Positions 27,506 through 40,093 of a DNA stretch of 64,000 nucleotides are shown here, one piece after another; the stretch's first letter is position 1, and every line of letters begins with the position of its first letter. Under the pieces are notes generated by a model. That model was not told the origin of the DNA and made no database searches. It worked only from the letters and a program-made list of their open reading frames with translations. The stretch is taken from contig WBMV01006632.1 of the NCBI GenBank assembly GCA_013396655.1, positions 310,001-374,000 on the forward strand, in the 5' to 3' direction. Source of the stretch: Campylorhamphus procurvoides. Taxonomy: Eukaryota > Chordata > Aves > Passeriformes > Dendrocolaptidae. A program made the translations under genes and the position numbers.

Positions 27506-30500
27506 CTGAAAGGAATATAGTTAGAAAGAAAATACAGTAGTCATTTTACAGTAACTTGCAAGAGGAATGTGGTCTCTGTTAGAAGCTTATCTCAAGACAT
27601 GAATTATTTGTTTCCCCTAATAAACAACGTATTACACTGGTTACTATGTTTAGGCTCAAGATTGACAAGGAGGTCTTGCATAGCAAGGATTTAGCTACTG
27701 TCTCATAGTGCTGCAGACCAGATGCTGAAAAACTTGTCTCACACAGAGTTGTTTTAATATTTGTGTAGCAGCCAGGCAGGCAAGTTTCCTGTATAAAAAG
27801 AACATTTGAATTTTAGGCATCAACACCAGAAGAATTCATGTTCTTTAATTAGGTCACTGATCCCTCTAAATTTCTATGTCTTGACTAGACAGAGAAACTT
27901 TTTCTGATCCTCAAGACAGTCAGCCTGTCCCCTCTGGTTCATTTGAAATAGGATGGTTAAAACTATCCTCCAGGCACATGAATCTAAGTCCCCAGAATGT
28001 TACACTATTATCTACATACATGTTTATAATGGAATAGCAAATCTTACCCAATAAAATCAATCATGTTGTATACTAATTTTCTGGGATTTGCATGATGAAA
28101 CATGGCACATGGCAAGTGAGAATATGGCCCACAAATATATGGATAAGGTGTGATCAGTTTTAATTATCTAAGACTTGTAGTTGCAGATGAATTTTAGAAG
28201 TTTGTTGGTCTATTGGCACTGTTTAGTGTAACAAAAAGGGAAATAAGTATTAGAAGACATATCAAAAGTTTCATGGTTCTGTATCATTTCTGTGTTGGCC
28301 AGGACTTTTGTTTGTTTGTTTGTTTTGTTTTGTTTTCCTAATTATGAATAGTCCTGCTCTTAGTCACTTTTCAGCTAGTAGACATCAAGAAACTTCATTT
28401 CCTGTTAATGCTGCTATTATATAGGTAATTCACTTCCAGAGGATAGTGTGGTACCCACAGGAATACTATATGAGTTCTTACTAAAATATGTGGGACACAG
28501 AAGTCGCACAGCAGAGGTTACACTTTCCTTCTCCACACTCCCCATCTAATTTCTTCCAAGATTTAAAATAATTTTCCATTGCTTTCCCAAGTTGTGTTAT
28601 CATAGCTATAAATTTTATAACCAGACTGTGTAAAAGATCTGAATTTTTCTTTTAATATGTATGTGTTCTGTCTTCTAAAAATATCTCATGAAATGCTACA
28701 TCACATCTAAGTTCATGTACTCAAAAGAGCATTTTCAACACAGTGTGATGCTTAAGTGACATGCCTATTATTTATATTATATATATATGAGAGAAGGTTT
28801 ATTAAAGGTTATAGGTTAAAACTTTGCTTTTTCATTTTGATATTTTTTTTCAATTCCACAGCAAACAAAATTCAAATTCCACACAAAAAGAAAAAACTCC
28901 AAATATTTTACTGTCATGCAGTCCATGTGTCTATAATTCTTTGCTTGGTAACATTTGAACCTGGTAGACAGGACAGCTTCTACAGTTCTAAGGGATAGAC
29001 AAGCCTAAGTAGAATAGAGACCCTTCCCCATAAATGGAAAGGCTGCCTTATAACCTCAGTCAGATTTTAGATAATAGAAAATCCACATAGGAGACAGCTA
29101 CTGAAAACGGAGCTTCAAAAATTTTACCAAAGGTCTACTTTTAATCTGATATAATTCAAAATACTAGTCTTTGAAATGCATGATAGACTAATCCACTATA
29201 AACTAATTATCAGCTGGTAGAAATCGGCATCATACAAAGGCAGTAATTTGGGACATGGATTTATCTGAAGTAAGCAAATATGACACTTGAAAAAATTGGG
29301 AGGCTAGTCCCTCTGAAATCAATGGTACTCCTCTTGCTGACTTCAACATGGTCATAGCTTCTCTCATGATTTTTGCATTATGTCCAATCTTTAAAAATAA
29401 TTATGTATTTCTTCATTCACCTAGAAATAAATAGTCTATGATTAGGGCCTTAGACACTGCACTGAACTATATGCATATTGTTTGTTTTACCACAAACTAA
29501 TAACAGCTCATAAATACAGAAACAGAAGGTCTGCAAAAGGACTGTTTGTTGGTAGGACACTAATTACAGCAACACTGAAATGTTTCACTTACACTTGGTT
29601 CACATCGAATATCTTCCCTGTAAACCTGAAAGCTCACAATCAAAAGTCAAGCAACAATGGAAAATCAAAGAGCATGACAAACGATCTGCCCAATCATCAC
29701 TTTGGCTGGGGTTCAGAAAAGTCAGTTACCTTAAAAATCAGTCTTGGCACTACAGAGTTTTCTCAAGAATTTTCTTTCAATCAGATACCCAAAAACATTA
29801 AGTATAAAATTCCCTTTTACATGTCCCCTTCTGGGAGATGCGACATACTGAATTGAGACTTTGAGAGTTTTCTGTGATTGTAACACTTTACTTAATTGAT
29901 ATCAAAAGATAATACAGGAGGAATGAAAAGAAGAGATTCAGGATAAATATTTTTAAAATGCAATTAGCATTTCGAACAAAATTTGCTTTAACAGATAATT
30001 TTTCCTTTATGTAAACTTGAAATTCATTCTCAACTGATGATAGTTATACTTACAGTACTACTGAGAATCTTTCTACACATCCTCACAGTTTACTTAGCAC
30101 GTATATAACATACTTACATATATATTTGCATATATGTATGTACCAAAATGTATGTTTTACTTAGATGTGTTTTACAGAAAAAGGCATGTCCCCAAAGTTT
30201 AAAATTAACAACTTTGTCACAGATACTGCTGAACTACTGTTTCATCACAGCTGAAAACAACTGCACTAATATTCCAGCATGTGCCTCATTTTCCCCATTT
30301 TGAATATTTGTATCATCTCATTATTGAGAAATTCAGCTGTAAGGGATGCAAAAAAGCTTTTTTTAAATAAAATATTTCATTAAAAAGCCCTCAGTAACAT
30401 CCTTTTGTATCTTAAGCAGTCTTTCCAAACCTACTCATTTATGAAGGTCTTTCAGTTGCTTGATGGAGTTTCAGCTACTGTGACTATTCCAGAAAGCACT

Positions 30501-33439
30501 GAGGAAAGCACTAATTCTTACCCCTGAAGGACCAAGAAGAGATGAAGGCTCAGGCCTGTTACTAGGTTCAGCAAATATGAGACCTTAAGGGAAGTATCTG
30601 TGATGGACCCAGTTTAGTCCCTAGATAATGCAAACTATGCTATAAACCTAAGATTCCATAAATTAGTGCAAATACATTTTGTGTTAAGGATATTCCCAGG
30701 CTTAAGATCAGCAGGGCAGAAATTTACTTGCTGGAAACCTGACTGCAAGTCAGAAGGGACAACAACGTTTAAACTAATTATGAGTAATTGTTCTTGACAT
30801 CTCCTTAGCACTTTCAGAATTAATTGTGTTGCCTTTAGCATTCAGCAACATAAACTGGATAAGGTGGAAAAGGCAAAGGAACGGAAAACATTTTATCATC
30901 TGTATCTACATAACTAAATGTCTTCAATATTCAGCCTCTTCATGTCTAAATCATGAACTCAATATTGCACTCCTCATCGTAACTTTTCTTGCAGTGTGTG
31001 TACACGTAAGTCCACTGATAGTTACTGAAGATTTCCTGCATTTTGTCAACGTACCAGTAAATTAACTCAGTTAGTGATTACCTTCCCTCCCTGCAGAAAA
31101 GGGCAACAAATGGAGTACTTAAAAAAATCCTCAAGATAAAAAGCAGGGAACTGTAAGCATCCTAGGAAGGAGGGGAAAAACATTGTTTAAACGTTGTGGG
31201 TATTTAATTTGTTTTGTGCATTACATAATGGGAAAGTATTTGGGCCCTGGAATTTAGCTGCATTAAATAATTTTTGTGGTTATCAAATTTTGTAGCCTAG
31301 CTTCAGCTTTTAGAAGTTGCCACAAAGGCAGTTTTCTGTTTTGTACACTGTACAGGCATAAACATTATCAATTAGATAAACTGATAGAAAATTGCTGGTC
31401 ATTGAAAAGCCAGATCTTCCCCTAGGAACTGATAAAATCTTATTATGCTCTTAGAAGTCAAGGGCTGCATTTATGCCGTAAGCATTACACAGAAACGACA
31501 GTAATTCAAAATATAATAGTTACTTCACATTCTTCTGTAATGTGGGGGTGGGGAGGGGAAGCACACTTAAATCAATTCTCTAACCTCACCATCCACAATC
31601 TACACATGTTTTACTACTAGATTTTTTTTAATTTAAATGGGTAACCACCATTAATTATTGCTAATTTCCAGGCAAACGCCCACTTATTTAAAGCTATTTC
31701 CTTTGTAGCTTAGGGATAAAAAAGGCCTTGAAAAATTGTTCTTATCTTAAGAGAAAGGAGCACGTCTCAAATCCATTAGCAGGGCAGGGATAAGGCTGCC
31801 ATAAGGGCTCATTGTGGTTCAGATGCAGCACAGCTTTGGCAGAGTTAGCAATGGTAACTGCACAGTGATGGACGAGATCAGAAATACAGCACAGCCACGT
31901 TGCTGCTGCTGTAGCTGTTCAAACAATCTATGTCTCTGTTTCGATTCCTGTTCCTCAGGGACCCCCAACCCCATGGTAGTGCCATCCATCTGCTGCCTTC
32001 CTGCTGTACCTCTCTGGCCAGTCAGTGCAGGCTGCTTTCCAGAGTGGCTTCTGTTTGTTTTGTCACCTCAAACAGCAGCCCAATCTTTTGAATTCTGGCA
32101 AATCTTCATTTATCCTAGCACTGAGAGAGTTTGATTGCTTATTTTAAATATTATTTGTAGACTGCCTTTTTCTTCCTCAGCTAGTGATGCAAGGGCTTCA
32201 GTCTACCGAATGAAGAGCTGCTTAGATTGTTGCATATTCAGACGTGCTGCCAGAATCAAGCCTCATGCATGGGGTAAATCAGCAAATTTGGAACGGTGTC
32301 AAAACTGAATATGGATAATATGCATAATATTATAGTCACAACATAAAAAGAGCTTCTAAATACCTTTTTGTTTTCCTCTCTGATTTATAATTCAACTGCA
32401 GAAACTAAGACAAATTCCATGGTTTCTTCTTTTCTTGTCAGCAAGTCTCTCCTTTATACTTTCCTAGTTTGCATTCAAATAAACAAACCGTTTTTCATTA
32501 AAAACTAAGAGAAACAAATTAGTTATTCCATAAGGCTCAGAATGTCTTCTGACTCAAGCAGTAAAATAAAACTAATGTGAGGTCCTGTTTCTTTGGAAGA
32601 TCCAGAGGTTTCCATCCTATCAAGGCACATGCATCTGGATTCAGCATCACTTTTAAAGAGAGGAAAAGTCATACACTTATTGTTCCAAAAACATTGATAG
32701 AACAAACATAAGAGTATCTACACGTGCTTCTATTGTTTGATGAGGTTTCTTGTTGTTGTTTCTGTTATGGGCTTTGTAGTGTCAGTGCCATTGATACATG
32801 AGGAGCACTAATTGATGTTGGGATCTAGTATGCTATCATGTGTAAGGAAATTAACAGGATTAACATAAGCTACTGTTATACAATATACAATTACCTCTTA
32901 GTTATATAGACTTTATTAACAACCCCATACATTTGTTCATATACAGTATATTATATAACAAAATAGACAAAGAGGGGAAAAATATTGTGGCTGATCTTTC
33001 ATTATTGACTTCTTAAGATTTTGTCTATAAGCTTGTGGATTCCAGCACTAAAGGACTTTTCCAAAACATTACAAATCTCATGTGCTCTTTGCAGCAACCA
33101 TCTTCTCCATGTTTGGATTGCCTAAATCACAGCTTTAAAATTTATCTTGCTATCACCATTAGTTAGTATCAGCATCAGCTCTGTTACCACAAATAGTAGT
33201 CCTCAATGGAAGATGTACACCTCCATTTCTTCTTCTCCACATTTCCTCTCAACTCTGCCAGCTTAGAGATCAGGTCTACATCCTCTTTCTTCTCTTTTGA
33301 GCTATCCCACAGACTAAAGGCAACCCTACATTACCAGGAACACTCTCAGCCTACAGACCGTGACTGAGGCCTATTCTCTCATCTACCTACATCTGATCAT
33401 TCAGAAGAGGAGGTGAAACCTGATGGCAGAACATCATGG
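27506..33439. other. Intergenic or 5' intron region, nothing firm
   Basis: It would hold the promoter of the small candidate gene if that gene is real. No CpG island or TATA box was singled out. The longest frames (29482-29856, 31814-32134 on plus) lack splice support and resemble no known family. Confidence 0.5.
28307..28336 (+). repeat. TTTG/TTTTG simple repeat
   Basis: TTTG units change to TTTTG units across about 30 bases. Confidence 0.9.
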
Positions 33440-34860
33440 GGGTAGAGGGGCCTGGGAAAGCTGGTTCACCCTTGACAACAAACTCCCAAAATCATTGTCT
33501 TTTCCAGCATATAGGAATCTGAGCAGGAAGGGCAGAAGGCCACCATCGATGAGCAAGACAATCTTGACTGAGCTTAACGACAAAAATGAAGTACACAGAG
33601 GGTGGAGACAGGGACAGGCTACTCACAAGGAGTAAGGAGACACAGCTTGAGCGTGTAAGGATAGAGGTCACAATGATCAGAGGAGCCTCCTGAAGACTGT
33701 AAAAAAGCAAATGTCATATTATCATCAAGAAGAACAAGGAGATTGTGGGATAATACAGGACAATCAGACTAACCTCAGTCTCCAGGAAGATTATGGAACA
33801 AATCCTTTCAGAAGCCATTTTCAGGTATATGATGGACAAGAAGATAATAATGAACAGCCAGCATGGACTTAACAAGGGCAACTTGTGCTTAACTGATCTG
33901 ATTGCCTTCAGGATGAAATGACTGGCTCTGTGGACATAAGTCTGCAAGTCTCCCACAGTATCCTCTCAGATAAATAAGTAGAACATAAGGCGGGTGGAAA
34001 ATTGGCTGAACTGTGGGCTCCAAGGTTTGCAATCAGCCATATAAAGGCCAGCTGGCAGTTAGTGGCCACTGTTATCTCATCGGGAATTGATAATATGGCC
34101 CATACTCTTTGGTATTTTTGCTAACAAGCAGGGAGATGGATGTACTCTCAACAAGTTTATAGATTGTTTATAGGTTTGCAACCCTGTCCCATCAGATGGT
34201 AGGGCAGCACTGCTCATCAGAGGGACATTGATAGGCTGGAGATACAGGTCCATAGGAATCTCATGGAGTTCAATTAAGGGAAATGCCCAGTCCCATGCCT
34301 GGACAGAATATCGCCTTGCAACAATCCAGGCTGGGAGCTGACTGGGTGCAGGATTACAGGAAAGGATGGGAGTACTTGGCAGAGCATTTGAGCAGGAGCT
34401 AGCAGAAGTGGAGAAAGCCAAGGAATGTGGGGCTGTATTAGTAAAAGTGCAAGCGGCAAATCAGAGAATGCTACTTCCCCCCTCTCTTTGGCATTTAAGA
34501 GACTGCATCTGACGTACTGTGCCTAGTTTTGGACTTCACAGTGTAACAGAGACATTGCTGTAGCAGAATGGACCCAACAGGTGTCTATCAAGATTAGGGG
34601 GCACAGACCATTTGAGAAAAGGCTGAGGGAACAGAGTTTGATCAACCTGAAGAAGAGAAGGCTATTAGGAAATATTACTGCTCTTTACATCTTCCTAGTG
34701 GGAAGATATGAAGCAAATGAAGTCTGGTACTTCCTGAAGGTGTGCAGTGGCAGGGTAAGAGGTGATAAACACCAGGTTAAATGTGAGGAATTACACAAAA
34801 GGAAAGAAGTTCACCATGAGAGTAGTGCAGCACCAGTTTGCAGTATGCTAATCATAACAT
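33440..34860 (+). mobile_element. CR1 LINE, internal reverse-transcriptase fragment
   Basis: The nucleotide order matches CR1 ORF2. The region just upstream of the RT domain (GGCCTGGGAAAGCTGG, GATGAGCAAGAC, GTGGAGACAGGGACAGGC) comes first. The RT start follows (AAAAAAGCAAATGTCAT, AAGATTATGGAACAAATCCT, AACAGCCAGCATGGACTTAA). The thumb end comes last (CAGGCTGGGAGCTGACTGG, GGCTGAGGGAACAGAG, AAGAAGAGAAGGCT). Multiple stops and indels, and missing blocks around 33960-34140, show an old dead copy. The 3' UTR is absent. It lies between the polyadenylation site of the main gene (35.1 kb) and the small candidate gene. Confidence 0.85.
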
Positions 34861-35074
34861 AGATTGAAGAAAACAAAAAACCATAAAGCCTGGACTGTTA
34901 ATGTAAGGAGTAATCTATGGTTAGATGAAAGCACCAGAAAGATGGAAAGCCTATTAAGACAAGGTAGAATTTACTGAAACTCAGATGCTTCTTCTGGCTG
35001 TCACTTTGTTCTTTTGACAAACTGAACACAATTTATCAGGGATACAAATGAATTTGTCAATACCAATTTTTTTC

Positions 35075-35508
35075 TTTGTGGCAAATTTGCAATTCTTTAT
35101 TGTTGCACACTGGAATTCACTGTGACTGAATGGCATGCTCTCAGGAGCATCAGACACTATATACAGCAAGCCTGGCACAGCAGTCATTGGTCTCATCCTA
35201 TAAATGTTTTTTACATGCATGAAGATGAGTCTTTCCTCATAGCTGAATTACTGAACATAAATTAGGCAGTAAAAAAAATAATTTTCAATAGGAACATAAA
35301 ATATGACAACTGGCTGCACAATGAGACATGTTTCTATTTAACACTTCTGATGTAAGGAAGCTATTAATTATCTAAATGCATGGCCAAACTTCATTGTAAC
35401 ACCTGACACAGCATTTTGCTAGGGTAATAAAAGAAAGTCTGACAGCTGCAATTTTCTAGAAATATGGACTAAGTCTTTCACTATGCTCTTGGGAAAGTTT
35501 TCTCTTCT
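35075..35508 (-). other. Probable 3' UTR of the minus-strand gene
   Basis: About 430 bases lie between the TAG stop and the first canonical polyadenylation signal on this strand. The cleavage point is assumed about 20 bases past AATAAA and was not observed. The stretch is AT-rich. A minus-strand frame of 79 codons overlapping its end (34981-35220) looks accidental. Confidence 0.5.
35096..35101 (-). promoter_or_regulatory. Polyadenylation signal AATAAA
   Basis: This is the first exact AATAAA on the minus strand after the stop at 35509. A GT-rich stretch (TTGTGTTCAGTTTGTC, about 35016-35031) follows, as expected downstream of a cleavage site. Confidence 0.5.
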
Positions 35509-35619
35509 CTAAGCTTCTGTAATTTGTTTTAAAATGGCTTGCTTTTGATCATCAGACCCAGAGTTCTCCTGCATGCACTCCAGCTCCAGCTTAAGTTTTG
35601 ACATGAACATATTTAAGTA
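35509..35619 (-). CDS. Terminal coding exon of the same gene
   Basis: The coding part is 111 nt: 36 residues and a TAG stop (35509-35511), entered in phase 0. It reads YLNMFMSKLKLELECMQ, then a short polar linker (ENSGSDDQ) and a final helix ending ITEA. The acceptor is strong (TATGTTTGTTTTTCAG). The other two frames hit stops within eleven codons, so only the phase supplied by exon 4 keeps it open. Spliced to exon 4 it extends the coiled-coil-like pattern. With it, the five exons give about 162 C-terminal residues. Confidence 0.7.
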   Translation of the reverse strand, partial: YLNMFMSKLKLELECMQENSGSDDQKQAILKQITEA

Positions 35620-36322
35620 CTGAAAAACAAACATATAATCTTCTACATATTGTCTCTGACACTGCTTTCAAAATTATTTTGTCTAAAGTTTTTAGGTATT
35701 CATAAAAGGAAAGACTACAGGGGAAAAAAATCATGCTGATAGACTTGATCAACACTTTCTCTAAAAAAAACTCCAAATGACACTAACAGAAGAGGAACAT
35801 TGCAGAGAAAGTAGCTGGCTTCCCTCTCTGAGAACGAGACGCAGTGGTGCCTTGTGCTGTCTGGTGACAGGAACTAAATATATTATCTGCATTCTCCATG
35901 ACATTCCACTTTGAACTTATCATGCCAGTAGTCATGGTACTAGTGAATGGACAGCTGTCATGAGGAAGGCATTTAATGTTCGAAACAAAGACTAACACAG
36001 CATTCACAGCTAAATATAAAATAAACATAAGAAATACATGTGGCAACTATATAATTTAAAAATAAAAATTGTTCTAAAATTTGCATTGTTTAAAAAACCC
36101 ATCAAGTTACAAGATAAGAGATACTTGTTACTATTAAAATTGTACCACATAGCCCTCTGCTCATGTAGGATCATTTGTACACAGTAGTAACAGCAGATGT
36201 CTAAAAGAGAGCCTACTAACTTTGTCCTGTTTTAAAAACAAAGAACAAATTTAAAATTCGCTTTATTTATCCTGGCATTTCCTTTATGTGTCTCTCAGTA
36301 CCACTTTCCGTAAATTAATTAA

Positions 36323-36376
36323 ACTATTCAACAGAGTAGTTGAATAGTAGTACTTTAGTAGTAAAAAACTACTAAA
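36323..36376. repeat. Two adjacent perfect inverted repeats
   Basis: ACTATTCAAC and GTTGAATAGT form a 10-bp stem with a 6-base loop (36323-36348). Five bases later TTTAGTAGT and ACTACTAAA form a 9-bp stem with a 5-A loop (36354-36376). Both are AT-rich and intronic in the main gene. Confidence 0.8.
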
Positions 36377-39300
36377 CATATTCTACAATTTGAGTTATCA
36401 TAAAATCATTCCCACACTGTATTCTGACCAGATGAGAACAAATAAATGAGAAAGCATTGAACAGTGTCATTTAAATATGTGCTCAGCATTTTAAAATGTC
36501 AATTGCTCTACAATTTCAATAGCCCAACAGCATACCATTTTTCATAGACTGTATAACAGTACATTCACGAAGTAGAAGAAACCATACAGAATAATATGCC
36601 TTTAAAGAAATTACTGCATTTATAAAATATAGGAGAAAGTTCTGGATCAAATTCACAGCTTTAGCTCTGCACACATAACTCCCACTCCCCCCACAGGGAC
36701 AGATTATACAGTGTTCAAATCTAGACTTCAGATCATTATCACTCTAAAAGGGTAAGGGTCAGTCCCTGTGTGTTTTAGATTTCTTCACTGGAATATAGTT
36801 GCTGTGAGCATTTACACAGAGATGTTCATAGGAGTATTTTGAACTTCATTATTCTCACTACTGAAAGCAAAAGCTTGGAGTAGTTCATCTTTCATGCCTT
36901 GGCACTGTCACTTGACTTTCAAAAGGAAACACAAATTCACTACTCAGGACTACAAGACAGTGCCTAGTGCAACTTTAGGCACAACACAAATTTACTACAA
37001 CTAGCTGAAATTATTTAGACTAATATGATGAGAAGGAAAGAATTACTATCCCATTTCACAGACAAACAATAGTCAGAGACAGACAACATGGCATCACTAC
37101 AGTCATACAAGCAGTTTGCAGGACAGCCATGCAGAGGACTTATATATCCTAATGTCAGGTCTGTGTCTTAATGACAAAACCCTCATTGCCACATAAACAT
37201 TTCATCCAATTACAAAAAGCGATCTCAAACCAGAGAAATTTAATTTCTTCCTCACTGAAGTTTTAGATCTCTAAAAAGTGTTAGCAGACCAATCATGAAA
37301 CCTGTAGTGACAGTTTGGGCACAATGGGCTAACACAAAGATTTCGATTTAAACACATCAAGTGTTAACAGCCAGTTAACCTGGTTCTTCAGTTTTGACAG
37401 TCTCAGAACTGACAAAAATAACAAAGTTTTAGAACTTCCTTCTTATGAAGAGAAAAATGAAAGGTTGTGCTGAATTAAGAAAATACCTGCCTCAGAAACC
37501 CAGGTCCTGGACTCCACACGATCAGCTTGTTTGTGATCTCAATGATACTTGTTTAGCATCTCTTTAAGAGCCTCTACAGCTCTGCTAACAGCACAGTCTC
37601 ACACTTCATCACAGCCGTGTTTATTTTTCTTGGCAGACCTACACAGGTTCTGTGTAACACTTCCTATCATTTAATTTACTCAAATGATACTTTTATACCT
37701 ACAAACTACTTGCAGAAAACAAATGTTAAAGCACAAGACACACTGGGTTTGTCAGCACCACTTGTTTCTGAAAATTCTCTTTGATTTATAAACGTAACTC
37801 TCGCAATTTCTCAGTAGGGTGCAAGATTATACAGGCAGAATAAAAACGCCCTCTAAACTAGTATCTCACAAGGATTTGGTATTAAAGATTCTTAAGCGTG
37901 AAACATTTCCTAAGCAATCCCGTAAAAAGAAAAAGTACTAAGACAAGAACTCTGTGACAGTAAATGCCATATGCAATAAAAAACGTGGCAAGAGTTTGCA
38001 ATCCTCTCTAAGTAACAGCAATAACAACATAAAGTCTCCCACTGAGTTTGTTTGACACAAACTATCCACAACTGTTCAGCAAAACCAAGAGTGTGACTTC
38101 TATTTCTAGCAGCTGTCTCTAATGCCGAACGCCCTGTGCACACTTTGCAGCCACTGACAATGAGAAACTAGAGTGGCACATAACATCAGCGGTCAAAAAA
38201 GATGGGTGAAGGGGAAAAAGAAAATCCACAAAGAACAATGGCTTTTTGGCAAAAACAGCTGAGATCCACAGATTATTATTAGCACAAGCTGACAGTCAAT
38301 GGGAGAAACACCAAAGGTGTACCAGTGCTTAACTAAAGGACTCATGATGACTTAAAAAGCATCAGTGTAAATCTGGCATTAGTGTGAAGCAAGTGAATAG
38401 TCACAATGCTCATCAGCAGAAGTACATAACTGAGAACTCCCAAAGTCATGCTGGAAAAATGTTCAACATGCATTTTTAATTTCACGGCGGGTCATATAAG
38501 ACTTGAGAGCTCCAAGGCACAAATAATTTTGCATGGCATGTGCAGGTGTGATCCTTGGTCATGTGTTAATCTCAACTGAAATAAGGGACTGTTCTGTGCT
38601 GATAAAATATGAAAACAAAGATGAGAAGTCAAAAGCTAGGAAAGGCAACTGGAGAAGCCTTTCACATGGAGATAAAAAGAGGGAGCAAGTGACTTATGCT
38701 TTCTTTCAAACTTACTTGCCTCTCTTACTGTTCAGAATAATGCTCCACAGTATTTCATTACCCACTCATGCATTACACAACGCAGTGCAGTTTTCACCTT
38801 TCTCCACACCTTCACTCACCACAGCCTCCTCCTGCACAACACACTGAATGCCATAACATGCAAGTAACAGCTGTAACACATAGGAGAATGGACATGCTCT
38901 AAAAGGCCCAGGAAGTTAAAGGCATTGGCACAATCCTTCTCCTACACAGAGGCAAGCAGCCAGTACATCTTGGTATTGCAAGTACAGAGGAGTCATCACA
39001 CCCCACCATGACACTGATTCACATACAGATTGTCTAAACCTTTAATAAAACACAGCAGTTACAACTTTCAAAATATTAAGGTATTACAACTTCTTTCCTT
39101 TTGCTAACACTTCTAGCTCTCTTCCCACTTAGATACTAAAACATTTCACGAGGAAGGTCAGTAGGTGGATAAAATCTTTTTGTTGTGTCACTACAATCCA
39201 ACTCTCATTGGATTAACTCTTCCCTGGAAGAAGCCTAGGAAGAGACAGAAAAGGGATTTTCACCTGCTATATTGCTGGTGTCCAATCATTCATACTCAAA

Positions 39301-40024
39301 AATAAAATCAGCTTCTATGTCCCCTGCACACCTTTAATTGTAATATGTTGACCAAGCTGAGTTCATGATCTTAGCTGTTCTCAGCTCTGCCAAACTATGC
39401 ACCAGAAAGTGTAAGGCTTAATTTTTAGCATCTTTGTCACTTGAGGATTCACAACTGACTTGATGGAGGAATCATGTGTGTTACTCAGGACATATTTTTC
39501 TTAAACAGAAGGCAACAGAGATGGGAAAGATGAGGAATAAAGTGGAGAAAGGAAAGTAATGCACAAGGTAAGAGGAGAACCACACATTTTGCATTCCAAG
39601 TGCCTTTAGCCACTTTAGCCACAGTGGATAGGAATGATGATGCAGTCTCTCTTTTCTGTCTCATGCTCTAGGATTTATCCAGCAACATTGCTGCAGGTTC
39701 CATGTGGCCACTGAAGCCTGGGGCACTGAACCACCTGAGGCCTGAGGGTCAGTAGATGTCACTGGTTACTGATCTTTAACAGCAGGAACAAAGCCCTGTA
39801 TTACAGCCAATCTTCAAAAGGTGCATCTATTGAACTAAAATATAAGAAAAAATAGTCACTGGCTTATTCACTAAAAATACTAAATATATTTCTCATTAAA
39901 AAAAAATAAAATTTTTAAAAAAGAATTCAGGAATTCAACTCTTAGAACTTGCTTTTAGAACAGATGGGCTTACAACTCTAAAATTTACTCTCCATCATAT
40001 CTTGCTACTAAACTTGCAATTTCT

Positions 40025-40093
40025 TTAAGTGACAGCTTGCTTTTCTCTTTCAGTTCTCTTTGCCACCTGCCAGAATGACTCTTTGACCTTCGC
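40025..40093 (-). CDS. Possible alternative terminal coding exon
   Basis: After a good acceptor (ATTATTCTTTATATCTAG), entering in phase 0 from exon 4, the frame reads AKVKESFWQVAKRTEREKQ followed by Ala-Val-Thr and a TAA, giving 22 residues. This continues the charged helical character of exon 4 and would be an alternative C-terminus. In phase 2 the same stretch stays open for 105 nt (40093-39989) up to a possible donor, GGAGA before GTAAAT, and reads as a basic helix (GRWQRELKEKSKLSLKEIA). That version fits neither neighbour unless further exons exist. No canonical AATAAA was found close downstream, which weakens the terminal-exon reading. Confidence 0.4.
   Translation of the reverse strand, partial: AKVKESFWQVAKRTEREKQAVT

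Noticed and set aside
29482..29856. 124-codon plus-strand frame
   Set aside because: No domain, no splice partners and AT-driven composition; frames of this length are expected in 64 kb.
30841..30921. Plus-strand terminal-exon-like frame IQQHKLDKVEKAKERK after a TTGCCTTTAG acceptor
   Set aside because: Only about 25 codons, no upstream partner exon and no clear polyadenylation signal examined; probably chance.
34981..35220. 79-codon minus-strand frame with several cysteines
   Set aside because: It overlaps the polyadenylation region of the main gene and has no supporting signals; cysteine spacing fits no known family.
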